Of a DNA stretch of 64,000 nt, positions 26,806 through 35,774 are shown piece by piece. Numbering within the stretch: the stretch's first letter is position 1; the number at the start of each line of letters is the position of its first letter. Under the pieces are notes generated by a model. It saw only the letters and a program-made list of their open reading frames with translations. It ran no database searches and was not told the DNA's origin. The stretch lies in assembly GCA_039636795.1 (NCBI GenBank), contig CP143430.1, positions 1,736,001-1,800,000 of the forward strand, given 5' to 3'. The position numbers and the translations under genes are program-made. The stretch is from Micrococcaceae bacterium Sec5.1. Lineage in GTDB: Bacteria; Actinomycetota; Actinomycetes; Actinomycetales; Micrococcaceae.

Positions 26806-27408
26806 GTGACTACAGCCGAGGGTGACAACGCCGCTTCCACCAGCTCCGATGTCTGGAACCTTCCCAATATCCTCACGATGCTCCGTATCGTCCTGGTTCC
26901 ATTTTTCGTCTGGTTCCTGGTGGCGGATGATAACCATCAAGGTATTTGGCGGTGGGCTGCCGTTGTGGCCTTCGCCGTAGCGATCTACACGGACAAGCTC
27001 GACGGCGATATCGCCCGTGCCCGTGGCCTCATCACCAACTTCGGCAAGATTGCGGACCCCATTGCCGACAAACTGCTGATCGGCTCAGCGCTGGTGCTCT
27101 TGTCCATCCTCGGGGAACTGCCCTGGTGGGTGACTATCCTCATCCTGGTCCGCGAGTGGGGCATCACGGCACTGAGGTTCTTTGTGATCCGATACGGCGT
27201 TATGCCGGCTTCCCGCGGCGGAAAGCTCAAGACCGTCATCCAGACAGTGGCCATCTTCCTGTACATCCTGCCGCTTGAGGCCATCGCGCCGTGGCTGGTC
27301 ATTGTGGCCTTCTGGGTCATGATGGCCGCCCTTGCCATCACGCTATGGACCGGAGCGGAGTACGTCGTCCAGGCGCTCCGCCTTCGGGCTGCGGGCCGCC
27401 GCGCATGA
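26806..27408 (+). CDS. pgsA: CDP-diacylglycerol-glycerol-3-phosphate 3-phosphatidyltransferase
   Basis: 200 aa. Makes phosphatidylglycerol phosphate at the membrane. The CDP-alcohol phosphotransferase motif is visible as TDKLDGDIARARG...GKIADPIADK, with the Asp residues that bind metal and substrate. About five transmembrane helices are predicted. GTG 26806 lies 9 nt after ftsK, with GAGGGG directly before it and a -10 at 26794. It overlaps pncC by 4 nt. Confidence 0.94.
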   Translation: MTTAEGDNAASTSSDVWNLPNILTMLRIVLVPFFVWFLVADDNHQGIWRWAAVVAFAVAIYTDKLDGDIARARGLITNFGKIADPIADKLLIGSALVLLSILGELPWWVTILILVREWGITALRFFVIRYGVMPASRGGKLKTVIQTVAIFLYILPLEAIAPWLVIVAFWVMMAALAITLWTGAEYVVQALRLRAAGRRA

Positions 27409-27917
27409 GCAACCCCGTGGACGCCGCCAAAGCCTCGGAACTAGCGACGGCGGCAGTTGCCTTGGCATTGGGAAAGAGCCTTACCGTTGCCACCGCCGAG
27501 TCGCTGACAGCAGGAATGGTGGCGGCCAGCCTGGCCAACACACCCGGTGCGTCCGGAATGTTGCAGGGCGGCGTGATTGCTTATCAGAACTCCGTGAAGG
27601 CCTCAATCCTCGGTGTTTCGACGGAGCTGATTTCTGCCGTTGGTTCAGTGGATGGCGGAGTAGCGGCGGCCATGGCCGAAGGTGCCAGGCGCGCCTGTAC
27701 GGCCGACGTCGGAATATCCACTACTGGTGTGGCCGGTCCGGAGGCCCACGACGGCAAAGCCGTGGGAACAGTCTTCGTTGGGGTCGCCACCAGTACTGGC
27801 ACTGGTTCGTTTGAATTCAGCTTTTCGGGGGACAGGCAAAGTATCAGGGAAAAGGCCTGCGAAGCTGCGCTGGCGCATCTGATTGATGCACTGGAAGGGG
27901 TTGGTTACCGTTCGTAA
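27405..27917 (+). CDS. pncC: CinA C-terminal-type nicotinamide-nucleotide amidase (PncC)
   Basis: 170 aa. Contains only the CinA C-terminal amidase domain, which hydrolyses NMN to nicotinate mononucleotide. TVATAESLTAGMVAASLANTPGAS and GISTTGVAGPEAHDGKAVGTVFVG are the signatures. The N-terminal MoaB-like domain of full CinA is absent, as is usual next to pgsA in actinobacteria. Translationally coupled to pgsA through ATGA. clgR follows after a 230-nt gap. Confidence 0.93.
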   Translation: MSNPVDAAKASELATAAVALALGKSLTVATAESLTAGMVAASLANTPGASGMLQGGVIAYQNSVKASILGVSTELISAVGSVDGGVAAAMAEGARRACTADVGISTTGVAGPEAHDGKAVGTVFVGVATSTGTGSFEFSFSGDRQSIREKACEAALAHLIDALEGVGYRS

Positions 27918-28148
27918 AGTAGCCGGGAACAAAAACTCATTGCCAATAGTTGTGTCATTGTGTCGCTTCGGAACAGCCGGGGCGCCTAGGATGTAAAAAA
28001 CCATACCGGTCCGCCAGCCAGCGAACCGGATGAACGAGGGAGCAAGGCGATACAGATGGTAAAGCAGCCCGTATCCGTAAACGGCGTTGTCCGCTGGAAG
28101 GATGTGGGCTTGGCTAAGCAGGCACAGAGCGAACAGAAGGAGCGCAAG

Positions 28149-28490
28149 ATGGTTGTACTACGCCACGAAATCGGTGATGTATTGCGCGATGTCCGCCAGC
28201 GTCAGGGCCGAACCCTCCGCGAGGTCTCGCACAGCGCCCGCGTCTCACTCGGATACCTGAGTGAGGTTGAACGCGGCCAAAAGGAGGCTTCTTCCGAGCT
28301 CCTGTCCTCTATCTGCACCGCCCTGGACGTTCCGTTGTCCAGCATGCTCCGCGAAGTCAGCGACCGCGTGGCCGTTGCGGAGGGCGTAGCTGTTCCGGAC
28401 ACCGTTCCGCAGGAATTCTCCCAGCGCTACGGTCGCGATCTTGACCTTACCGACGACTTCCCGCAGGGGATGCTCTCCGGAGCCCGGTAA
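28149..28490 (+). CDS. clgR: ClgR-like XRE-family transcriptional regulator
   Basis: 113 aa. The HTH core [38 protein letters not shown] matches ClgR, an activator of clp protease genes and stress functions in actinobacteria. The frame is open from ATG 28056, but AAGGAG at 28137-28142 sits 6 nt before ATG 28149, and that start gives the usual ClgR N-terminus ([14 protein letters not shown]). The 230-nt upstream gap therefore mostly acts as promoter or leader. I could not identify a clear sigma-factor site in it. Confidence 0.9.
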   Translation: MVVLRHEIGDVLRDVRQRQGRTLREVSHSARVSLGYLSEVERGQKEASSELLSSICTALDVPLSSMLREVSDRVAVAEGVAVPDTVPQEFSQRYGRDLDLTDDFPQGMLSGAR

Positions 28491-28511
28491 CGGTCAGACC
28501 AGGAATTATCA

Positions 28512-28546
28512 CGAAAGGTCCCCAGCCTCAGGCTGGGGACCTTTCG
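28512..28546. terminator. Bidirectional terminator between clgR and the MarR gene
   Basis: A 16-bp perfect stem (28512-28527 with 28531-28546) with a 3-nt TCA loop. The arms begin CGAAAGG and end CCTTTCG, which puts A/T-rich ends on both strands, suitable for two convergent genes. Confidence 0.85.
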
Positions 28547-28560
28547 CATTGGTGCTGCTG

Positions 28561-29109
28561 TCAGTCCTGCGTGGGATTGGCAGTCTCCCCGGACTCGGTG
28601 TCCTTCAGGGTGGTGTCCTTGATGATGCTTTCGCCATAGACGGCGTTGAGCCGGCCCATGTAGTCGGCCAAGGTTTGGACGTCTTCCAGCGGCCACTCAC
28701 CGAGTCGCTCACGGAACACCTGGCGGCGCGCGTCCTGGACTTGATGCATCTTCTCCTCGCCTTTTTCCGTCAGGCGGATGGACTGAGCCCTTCCGTCCTG
28801 CGGATCTGCCTCCTTGTAGACCAGGCCAATACTTTCCAGAAATGCGATCTGGCGGCTCACTGAGGGCTTGCCCACTCCGATGCACGAGGCAAGGTCCGTC
28901 AGGCGGATGGGACCTTCGCGGCGAATGATCGTCAGCAGGCCGTACGCGGCAGGCTCCATGTCGGGGTGGACCTGACGGGACAACTGATGCGAGATGGAAC
29001 GGGCACGGCGCCAGAGCAGGCTCAGCTGGTGTTCCACCTGCTGAAGGGCGTCGTCTATGGTGTCACCTGGCACGGCCTCGGGGGGCGTGCTCTGGAGAGG
29101 ATTGCTCAT
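28561..29109 (-). CDS. MarR-family transcriptional regulator
   Basis: 182 aa. The winged-helix core is seen in MEPAAYGLLTIIRREGPIRLTDLASCIGVGKPSVSRQIAFLESIGLVYKEADPQDGRAQSIRLTEKGEEKM, with the DxR wing. The frame extends upstream, but ATG 29109 is preceded by TAGAAT at exactly 7 nt, so I take this start. The ligand and targets are unknown. It is divergent from the DUF3046 gene with a 41-nt gap. Confidence 0.9.
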   Translation of the reverse strand: MSNPLQSTPPEAVPGDTIDDALQQVEHQLSLLWRRARSISHQLSRQVHPDMEPAAYGLLTIIRREGPIRLTDLASCIGVGKPSVSRQIAFLESIGLVYKEADPQDGRAQSIRLTEKGEEKMHQVQDARRQVFRERLGEWPLEDVQTLADYMGRLNAVYGESIIKDTTLKDTESGETANPTQD

Positions 29110-29116
29110 GGCAACC

Positions 29117-29122
29117 ATTCTA
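29117..29122 (-). promoter_or_regulatory. -10 hexamer of the MarR gene
   Basis: TAGAAT on the minus strand, 7 nt before ATG 29109. Confidence 0.5.
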
Positions 29123-29150
29123 GAGTCCGGCGTCGTGAGAGACTCTATCC

Positions 29151-29375
29151 GTGAGGGCAAGTGACTTCTGGCGTTTAATGGACGATGAATTTGGGGCAGG
29201 CTATTCCCGCGTCCTGGCCAATTCCCTGGTGCTGGCCGGCGTGGGAGGGCGGACCGCCGTGGAGGCACTGGCTGCCGGCTACCAGCCCCGGGACGTCTGG
29301 CTGGCAATGTGCGAAGTCCAGGATGTACCGCCGGAGCGCAGGCTCGGCCGGGATATCAAGCCTGCGGCGAACTGA
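29151..29375 (+). CDS. DUF3046 protein
   Basis: 74 aa. SDFWRLMDDEFGAGYSRVLANSLVLAGVGGRTAVEALAAG and the C-terminal PRDVWLAMCEVQDVPPERR match the DUF3046 family, which sits just upstream of recA across actinobacteria. Function unknown. GTG 29151 is the first usable start. No Shine-Dalgarno sequence is seen, and only an imperfect -10 (GAGACT) precedes it. Confidence 0.9.
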   Translation: MRASDFWRLMDDEFGAGYSRVLANSLVLAGVGGRTAVEALAAGYQPRDVWLAMCEVQDVPPERRLGRDIKPAAN

Positions 29376-29439
29376 AGTCCAGCCACGTTTGCCGAGGGAC
29401 TTCCAGGCTCCATGGTGGTGACACGCCCGCATGCATTGT

Positions 29440-29455
29440 TCGAATATCTGTTCGG
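29440..29455. promoter_or_regulatory. SOS (LexA) box before recA
   Basis: TCGAATATCTGTTCGG matches 10 of 12 consensus positions (TCGAAC-N4-GTTCGA) and lies about 190 nt before recA in its 270-nt upstream gap. A TATGCT hexamer at 29463-29468 could be the associated -10. Confidence 0.75.
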
Positions 29456-29645
29456 ATGGGGATATGCTCCTGTGAGAGGAAAATTGTTCCTGAAGGACGC
29501 ATTCCACAGGCAATCGGAGGGCGTGGTTATCCACATAGCCCACGTCGGCTTCAAAAAATGTCAGGGAGCCGTAATAGCGTCTGACATGACAGGAAAGCGG
29601 CCATTCAGGCCACTCCACAGCGAGAAAGCATCAGAGGTGTGAACC

Positions 29646-30686
29646 ATGGCGGCAACCCCGGATCGTGAGAAGGCGCTCGAAGCAGCGCTTGCCCAGATCG
29701 ACAAGCAGTTCGGCAAAGGCTCCATCATGCGCTTGGGTGATGACACCCGCGCACCGATCGAAGTTATTCCAACCGGATCCATTGCACTGGACGTCGCCCT
29801 TGGCATTGGTGGCTTGCCCCGAGGCCGCGTCGTGGAGATCTACGGCCCGGAATCCTCTGGTAAGACCACAGTGGCCCTGCACGCTGTAGCCAATGCGCAA
29901 CGTAACGGTGGCATAGCGGCCTTCATCGACGCCGAGCACGCCCTGGATCCTGACTACGCAGCCAAGCTGGGCGTGGACACGGATGCCTTGCTCGTGTCGC
30001 AGCCGGACACAGGTGAGCAGGCCCTGGAAATCATGGACATGCTGGTGGGCTCCGGTTCCCTGGACGTCATCGTCATTGACTCCGTGGCTGCTTTGGTTCC
30101 GCGTGCTGAAATCGAGGGCGAGATGGGCGATTCCCACGTCGGCCTCCAGGCTCGGCTCATGAGCCAGGCCCTGCGAAAGATTACCGGCCGCTTGAGCCAG
30201 ACCAAGACCACCGCAATCTTCATCAACCAGTTGCGTGAGAAGATCGGCGTCTTCTTTGGATCGCCCGAAACCACCACCGGTGGTAAGGCCCTGAAGTTCT
30301 ACGCCTCAGTGCGCATCGATGTCCGTCGCATTCAGACGCTGAAGGAAGGTGCCGACTCCGTCGGTAACCGCACCAAGGCCAAGATCGTCAAGAACAAGAT
30401 GGCCCCGCCCTTCAAGATTGCTGAATTCGACATTATTTACGGCCAGGGCATCTCCCGCGAGGGAGGAATCATTGACATGGGCGTCGAGCACGGCATCATC
30501 AAGAAGTCCGGCTCGTGGTTCACGTACGACGGCGATCAGCTGGGCCAGGGTATGGAGAATTCACGGCGCTTCCTGCGTGATAACCCGGAGCTGGCCCAGG
30601 AACTTGAGCGCCTCATCAAGGAAAAGCTTGGCGTGGGTGTCAAGCCGGAGGCAGATTCCCCGAAGCTGAAGGCCGTTGACGGCTAG
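29646..30686 (+). CDS. recA: Recombinase RecA
   Basis: 346 aa. Strand-exchange ATPase and LexA coprotease. Walker [10 protein letters not shown] spans residues 67-75. The Walker B region is [12 protein letters not shown], and loop L2 is [34 protein letters not shown]. There is no intein, unlike M. tuberculosis RecA. AGAGGTGTGAACC provides a GAGG ribosome site before ATG 29646. Co-transcribed with recX. Confidence 0.98.
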   Translation: MAATPDREKALEAALAQIDKQFGKGSIMRLGDDTRAPIEVIPTGSIALDVALGIGGLPRGRVVEIYGPESSGKTTVALHAVANAQRNGGIAAFIDAEHALDPDYAAKLGVDTDALLVSQPDTGEQALEIMDMLVGSGSLDVIVIDSVAALVPRAEIEGEMGDSHVGLQARLMSQALRKITGRLSQTKTTAIFINQLREKIGVFFGSPETTTGGKALKFYASVRIDVRRIQTLKEGADSVGNRTKAKIVKNKMAPPFKIAEFDIIYGQGISREGGIIDMGVEHGIIKKSGSWFTYDGDQLGQGMENSRRFLRDNPELAQELERLIKEKLGVGVKPEADSPKLKAVDG

Positions 30687-31218
30687 GAGCGGGCCGGACC
30701 CGGAGTCCTCCGTATCCGGCGATCCTGAGCCTGATCCCGAATCCGTGGCCCGCGCCATCGTCCTGCGGCAATTGACGATGGCGCCACGGAGTCGGCTGCA
30801 GCTGTCCCGCAAGCTGGCAGAACGTAATGTTCCCCAAGAGGTTGCAGAGGCCGTGCTGGACCGTTTCGAGGAAGTCCAGCTCATTGATGATGCTGAGTTT
30901 GCCAGAATGTGGGTGCGCAGCCGTTCCCAAAGCAGGAAGCTGGCCAAGGGTGCCATTCGTCGTGAGCTGACGGAGAAGGGCATCGATCTCGATGATGCCG
31001 AGGAAGCACTCTCACAGCTCAGCGATGAAGATGAGGAAATCGCCGCCCGCGAGCTTGTGGAGCGCAAACTGAGGCCCGGCATGGATCTCTCGGATCGCGC
31101 AGAACGTGACAAGTACACCCGCAGGTTGGCGTCCATGCTGGCACGGAAGGGCTATGCCCCTTCAATGGCCTTCCGGATCGTCGGTGAGATACTTGCCCAA
31201 GCCGGTACCCTTGAGTAG
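30676..31218 (+). CDS. recX: Regulatory protein RecX
   Basis: 180 aa. Inhibits RecA filament extension. Three tandem three-helix RecX repeats are visible: [58 protein letters not shown]; and [23 protein letters not shown]. The acidic N-terminal ~25 residues are extra. TTG 30676 overlaps the recA end and has GAAGG upstream. GTG 30745 is an alternative closer to the conserved core. Confidence 0.9.
   Translation: MTARSGPDPESSVSGDPEPDPESVARAIVLRQLTMAPRSRLQLSRKLAERNVPQEVAEAVLDRFEEVQLIDDAEFARMWVRSRSQSRKLAKGAIRRELTEKGIDLDDAEEALSQLSDEDEEIAARELVERKLRPGMDLSDRAERDKYTRRLASMLARKGYAPSMAFRIVGEILAQAGTLE
31206..31211 (+). promoter_or_regulatory. -10 hexamer of miaB
   Basis: TACCCT inside the recX 3' end, 6 nt before GTG 31218. 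Confidence 0.4.
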
Positions 31219-32816
31219 TGAGTTTGACCATTCCTTCCCCCTCAGCAGAATCCACGCCTTCGGCCCTGGCATTGGCAACCAGTGCTGGTGCCCAAGTGAC
31301 GGATGCCTCTGCCCCGTTTGAGCCTGACCCGTTTGAACCGAGGACGTATCAGGTCCGGACTTTCGGCTGCCAGATGAACGTCCACGATTCCGAACGTATG
31401 GCCGGCCTCCTTGAGGACGCCGGCTACGTGCCCGCGGACGGTGAGGTTGCGGACATTGTGGTGTTCAACACGTGCGCCGTTCGGGAAAATGCCGACAACA
31501 AGCTCTATGGAAACCTTGGCCAGCTTCGGCAGGTCAAAGCAGCCCACCCTGGCATGCAGATCGCTGTTGGTGGCTGCCTCGCCCAGAAGGACCGGGAAAC
31601 CATCGTCAAGAAGGCTCCTTGGGTTGACGCTGTCTTTGGCACCCACAACGTAGGCGCACTTCCGGCACTGCTGAAGCGGGCGCGGCACAACAACGAGGCC
31701 CAACTTGAAATCCTGGAATCGCTGGACGTCTTCCCCTCCACCCTTCCCACCAAGCGCGACTCCGTCTATTCCGGCTGGGTTTCGATTTCAGTAGGTTGCA
31801 ACAACACGTGCACGTTCTGCATCGTGCCCTCCCTTCGTGGCAAGGAGAAGGACCGCCGTCCGGGAGAAATCCTGGCGGAAATTCAGGCCTTGGTGGACGA
31901 CGGCGCCGTGGAAGTCACGTTGCTGGGCCAGAACGTGAATTCCTACGGGGTTGAGTTCGGTGACCGCCAGGCCTTCTCCAAGCTCCTTCGGGCCTGTGGG
32001 GAAATTGAAGGCCTTGAGCGCGTGCGCTTCACCAGTCCGCACCCAGCCGCATTTACTGACGACGTCATTGATGCCATGGCCGAGACACCCAATGTGATGC
32101 CGCAGCTGCACATGCCCCTTCAATCGGGCTCGGACAAGGTCCTCAAGGACATGCGGCGCTCGTACCGGTCCAGCAAGTTCCTGGGCATCCTGGACAAGGT
32201 TCGTGAGCGGATCCCCAACGCGGCCATCACTACGGACATCATTGTTGGCTTCCCGGGTGAAACCGAGGAGGATTTCCAAGCGACCCTTGACGTCGTGGAG
32301 AAATCGCGGTTCGCCACAGCCTTCACCTTCCAGTACTCCAAACGGCCTGATACGCCGGCCGCCGAGCTCCCGGAGCAACTTCCCAAAGCAGTGGTCCAGG
32401 AGCGCTTTGAACGTCTGACCGCCCTGCAGGACCGTATCGCGGCGGAGGAGAACGCCAAGCAACTGGGTTGCCGTGTGGAAGTGCTGGTGACAGCGCAGTC
32501 CGGCCGCAAAGCAGAGGAAACGCACCGGTTGTCTGGCCGATCCAAGGATCAGCGACTCGTTCATTTCTCAGTACCTGACGGTGCGCAAACCCCTCGCCCC
32601 GGGGACTTTGTCACCGTGACCATTACCGAAGCCGCGGCATTCCACCTGGTTGCCGATCCTGCAAGCCTGGACGATTACATGTTGCGCCGGTCGAGGGCGG
32701 GTGACGCCTGGGATCGCTCGCAGGCAGATTCCTGCGGTGTTCCCAGTGCTGGTGCGGCCTCGGGCAAGAAGGGTGTGTCCTTGGGCATGCCGTCGCTGCC
32801 TGTTCGCGGCGCCTGA
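31218..32816 (+). CDS. miaB: tRNA-2-methylthio-N6-dimethylallyladenosine synthase MiaB
   Basis: 532 aa. Adds a methylthio group to i6A37 of tRNA. The N-terminal UPF0004 cluster cysteines are C51 ([12 protein letters not shown]), C86 (NTCAVRENA) and C120 (GGCLAQ). The radical SAM motif is CNNTCTFC (C194, C198, C201). A C-terminal TRAM domain follows. Residues 1-40 are a nonconserved leader and the last ~45 are an extra tail. miaA, which makes the substrate base, follows 20 nt later. Confidence 0.96.
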   Translation: MSLTIPSPSAESTPSALALATSAGAQVTDASAPFEPDPFEPRTYQVRTFGCQMNVHDSERMAGLLEDAGYVPADGEVADIVVFNTCAVRENADNKLYGNLGQLRQVKAAHPGMQIAVGGCLAQKDRETIVKKAPWVDAVFGTHNVGALPALLKRARHNNEAQLEILESLDVFPSTLPTKRDSVYSGWVSISVGCNNTCTFCIVPSLRGKEKDRRPGEILAEIQALVDDGAVEVTLLGQNVNSYGVEFGDRQAFSKLLRACGEIEGLERVRFTSPHPAAFTDDVIDAMAETPNVMPQLHMPLQSGSDKVLKDMRRSYRSSKFLGILDKVRERIPNAAITTDIIVGFPGETEEDFQATLDVVEKSRFATAFTFQYSKRPDTPAAELPEQLPKAVVQERFERLTALQDRIAAEENAKQLGCRVEVLVTAQSGRKAEETHRLSGRSKDQRLVHFSVPDGAQTPRPGDFVTVTITEAAAFHLVADPASLDDYMLRRSRAGDAWDRSQADSCGVPSAGAASGKKGVSLGMPSLPVRGA

Positions 32817-32836
32817 CGTCGATTATTCGAGATCGA

Positions 32837-33742
32837 ATGGCCCTCTCCCATGCCGCGCCGCCGGTGATTGCCGTCGTCGGGCCAACCGGGTCCGGTAAAT
32901 CGGACCTGGCCGTCGAGCTGGCCCTTGCACTCAATGGCGAGGTCATCAACGCTGACGCCCTGCAGTTCTATCGCGGCATGGACATCGGTACGGCCAAGAT
33001 CACTGTGGACGAACGCAAGGGCGTGCCACATCATCTGCTGGACACAAAGGACGTCACGGAGGAAGCCAGCGTGGCGGACTTCCAAGCGGAATGCCGCGCC
33101 GTCATCAATGACATCCACGCCCGGGGCAAGCGGGCCATCATGGTGGGCGGCTCTGGCCTCTACGTGCGGGCCGCCCTGGATGTACTGGAGTTCCCCGGCA
33201 CGGACCCCGACTTGCGAAAACGGCTTGAGGACGAATGGGAAACCTTCGGTCTGGCGCCGTTGCGGGCCCGGCTTGAAAAGGTGGATCCCGTCTCGGCAGG
33301 CCGTCTGGGGGATGCCCGGCGGGTGATCAGGGCCCTGGAGGTTTACGGAATGACAGGACGCCCGTTCAGCTCGTTCATGCCACAACGCGAGTACTTCCAG
33401 CCGGCCCTGCAGATTGGCCTGTCTGTGGACCGCGAGGTCCTGCGGGAGCGGCTGGCGATCCGCGTACACCGGATGGTGGATGCGGGGTTGCTGCAGGAAG
33501 TGGAACGGCTTGATGCGGCCGGGCTGCGGCGCGGCAAGACAGCCTCGCGTGCACTGGGATATGCACAGTTCCTTAGGGTGCTCGACTCCGAAGTCAGCGT
33601 CCCGGAGGCAGCTGAAGAAACCATTGTGGCCACGAGGCAGTTCGCCCGGCGACAATTGACGTGGTTTCGGGCCGATCCGCGGATCGCGTGGCTCGATTGG
33701 CAGGATTCGGAGCTCGTGTCCAAAGCAGTCGCGCTGGCCTAG
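32837..33742 (+). CDS. miaA: tRNA dimethylallyltransferase MiaA
   Basis: 301 aa. Transfers dimethylallyl to A37. P-loop GPTGSGKS is at residues 15-22. [18 protein letters not shown] (substrate Asp/Gln region), [17 protein letters not shown], and ALGYAQFL are family motifs. The ATG at 32837 has no good Shine-Dalgarno sequence. The gene is probably transcribed with miaB. Confidence 0.96.
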   Translation: MALSHAAPPVIAVVGPTGSGKSDLAVELALALNGEVINADALQFYRGMDIGTAKITVDERKGVPHHLLDTKDVTEEASVADFQAECRAVINDIHARGKRAIMVGGSGLYVRAALDVLEFPGTDPDLRKRLEDEWETFGLAPLRARLEKVDPVSAGRLGDARRVIRALEVYGMTGRPFSSFMPQREYFQPALQIGLSVDREVLRERLAIRVHRMVDAGLLQEVERLDAAGLRRGKTASRALGYAQFLRVLDSEVSVPEAAEETIVATRQFARRQLTWFRADPRIAWLDWQDSELVSKAVALA

Positions 33743-33791
33743 CCGGGCTGGCGCTCACTACAGCAATTTCTGGCCGAACCTGCCCGGCGGG

Positions 33792-33797
33792 TAGCCT
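33792..33797 (+). promoter_or_regulatory. -10 hexamer of dapF
   Basis: TAGCCT, 6 nt before ATG 33804. It is the same hexamer and spacing as pgsA and moaA. Confidence 0.5.
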
Positions 33798-33803
33798 AGT
33801 CCC

Positions 33804-34772
33804 ATGGATCAAACCGCCGCAGTTCCCGCCCAGCAGTCCGCCGCTGCGGGCGCCCCCGTGCCCACTGCCAGCCTTTCCGGCTTGGCGTTTTCCAAGGGCC
33901 ATGGAACGGGCAATGATTTCGTCCTGATTGCTGATCCCGGTGATGTCCACGAGATCTCTCCCGAGCAAGTAGCACAGCTGTGCGAAAGGCATCGGGGGAT
34001 AGGTGGCGACGGTCTTATCCGTGCTGTTCCTTCGCGGTATCTGCCCGAAGGCCGCGTCCTGCTCGAGCAGGACGCCTCTGCGGAATGGTTCATGGACTAC
34101 CGTAACGGCGATGGCTCGTTGTCGGAGATGTGCGGCAACGGCGTCCGCGTCTTCGTGCATTTCCTGATCGCCCAAGGCTTGGTTGAGCTCGGGCCGGGTC
34201 AATCCTTGACCATCGGAACACGTGGCGGGATTAAGAAGATTGTGCGCACGGCCGACGGCTATGCCGTGGATATGGGCCCGTGGGAATTCATTTTCCCTGC
34301 AGAAGCACAAAGCAAAGCCATGGATGCCTTGGTCAGCGCAGACGGCCTGGAAGTGGCCAGGCCCGGCCTCTCCGTCAGCATGGGCAACCCGCACACTGTG
34401 GTTGCGCTTGCCGAGCTCAGCGAACTCTCCGCTACGAAATTATTCACCGCTCCGGCAGTGGATCCCAAGCCTGCCAACGGCACCAATGTCGAGTTTGTAG
34501 TACCCGCAGAGCCGCTGGTTCACGACGGTGTGGGAACCATCACCATGCGCGTCCACGAGCGTGGAGTCGGCGAAACCCAATCGTGTGGCACCGGGGCTTG
34601 TGCCGCCGCCGTCGCGATCCGTCATTGGGCTGGCAGCAGCGCCCCCAACTCTTGGCACGTCAACGTTCCCGGTGGCGTGGTGGACGTGAAGTTCTTCCCG
34701 GGTGAGGATGGCCGGGAACACGTTGAGCTCAGCGGCCCCGCAGTCATTGTGGCTAGTGGGACGCTTTCCTGA
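33804..34772 (+). CDS. dapF: Diaminopimelate epimerase DapF
   Basis: 322 aa. Converts LL-DAP to meso-DAP for peptidoglycan and lysine. The two catalytic cysteines are C110 (EMCGNGVR) and C261 (SCGTGACAAA). The first ~25 Ala/Pro-rich residues precede the conserved FSKGHGTGNDFV. The length is slightly above the usual ~290 because of this leader. The 3' end overlaps the convergent methyltransferase gene by 20 bp. Confidence 0.96.
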   Translation: MDQTAAVPAQQSAAAGAPVPTASLSGLAFSKGHGTGNDFVLIADPGDVHEISPEQVAQLCERHRGIGGDGLIRAVPSRYLPEGRVLLEQDASAEWFMDYRNGDGSLSEMCGNGVRVFVHFLIAQGLVELGPGQSLTIGTRGGIKKIVRTADGYAVDMGPWEFIFPAEAQSKAMDALVSADGLEVARPGLSVSMGNPHTVVALAELSELSATKLFTAPAVDPKPANGTNVEFVVPAEPLVHDGVGTITMRVHERGVGETQSCGTGACAAAVAIRHWAGSSAPNSWHVNVPGGVVDVKFFPGEDGREHVELSGPAVIVASGTLS

Positions 34773-35367
34773 CGCGAAGGATCCTGAAGGACTTGGAGGT
34801 GCTCTCGCGGGAAACCGTGAAGGACTTGTCCAGTTCGTTGGCCAGCCAGCGTTGGAGGGAGTCCGAGCCCAGGTTTTTCTGAACCACCATCCACGCGTTG
34901 CCGCCAGGTGCCAGCCGGGGCAGCCACGTTAGTAGCAGCGAGTGTAGTTCGTCCTTGCCGATGCGGATCGGCGGGTTGGACCAGATCGTGTCGAATTCGA
35001 CGCCGGGGTCTACCTCATCCGGGAGGCTGGCCTTCACGTTGTTCAAGCCCAGGGCAGCCGCGTTCTCGTTGGCCAACGTGATGCAGCGCTCGTTGACATC
35101 CACGGCGTAGACCTGTGCCAGGGGCGCCATGAGCCCCATCGTGAGGGCGACAGGACCCCAACCGCACCCAATATCCAGCAGGTTGCCCCGGGGCGAAGGC
35201 GGTGGAACCTCGGCCAAAAGTACCTTGGTGCCCTTGTCCACACCGTCGGGGCTGAAGATGCCCGACGACGTCTGCACATGACGGGTAGCTCCAGCCAGTT
35301 CCACAGTGAGGGGCTTGCGGGTGAACGGACCGGCCGGTTGGGCGCTGAAATAGTGTGCAGACTCCAT
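34753..35367 (-). CDS. Class I SAM methyltransferase (RsmC/RlmG-like)
   Basis: 204 aa. HYFSAQPAGPFTRKPLTVELAG at the start, SSGIFSPDGVDKGTKVLL, the SAM motif LLDIGCGWGPVAL, and the catalytic-type SNPPIRIGK (NPP[FY/I] motif for exocyclic-amine methylation of guanine) point to a small-domain rRNA G-methyltransferase. ATG 35367 gives the family N-terminus. The frame is open upstream to 35496 but not family-like. TAATCT lies 8 nt before the ATG. Confidence 0.88.
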   Translation of the reverse strand: MESAHYFSAQPAGPFTRKPLTVELAGATRHVQTSSGIFSPDGVDKGTKVLLAEVPPPSPRGNLLDIGCGWGPVALTMGLMAPLAQVYAVDVNERCITLANENAAALGLNNVKASLPDEVDPGVEFDTIWSNPPIRIGKDELHSLLLTWLPRLAPGGNAWMVVQKNLGSDSLQRWLANELDKSFTVSRESTSKSFRILRVRKASH

Positions 35368-35774
35368 AATTTGCCAGATTAGTTGGCTATCGGCGGCTTG
35401 GGAAACTGCCCTCGGGCCGGGACAGTTTGACAGTGCTGCTAATGTGGAAGGCATGTTCTTGATCTTTGAGTAATCAGCCCGAGCCGACCCTTTCACGTCG
35501 GCAAGGCACCTGCCCGCGATGCAGGCCCGCTTGGCGTATCAACCCAGCTCATGGCCATTCCGCCCGCAGGTTCCGTCCGGCAGACTCCGCAATCGCCCGT
35601 TGTTGGTTGATCGCGGTTGCTCAGTAGAACATGTCCCACCCCAGCTGTCGCGAAAGCAGTGGCCCTGCCATCTGCTGTTAGCTCTTGGTTTATGGGTTTG
35701 GCGATGAATTCTCCTGCAGGACAGGACCTCCCGCGGACCAACCCGCTCGATCCAAGCACCACAGGAGGCCCTAT
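35368..35774. other. 407-nt intergenic region before hflX
   Basis: No gene supported. It separates divergent units. A hairpin AGCAG-TGGC/GCCA-T-CTGCT (35655-35676, one bulged T, 3-nt loop) lies about 100 nt before hflX and may be a leader element. AGGAGG at 35763-35768 is the hflX ribosome site. Confidence 0.5.

Noticed and set aside
28056..28148. Upstream ATG start for clgR
   Set aside because: ATG 28149 has AAGGAG at 6 nt and gives the family N-terminus; the upstream residues are not ClgR-like.
29412..29642. 76-codon plus-strand ORF between DUF3046 and recA
   Set aside because: It spans the recA SOS box and promoter region, has no ribosome site and no recognisable family.
32825..32838. 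ATTCGA-GA-TCGAAT inverted repeat before miaA considered as an SOS box
   Set aside because: Half-site orientation is reversed (ATTCGA...TCGAAT) and spacing is wrong.
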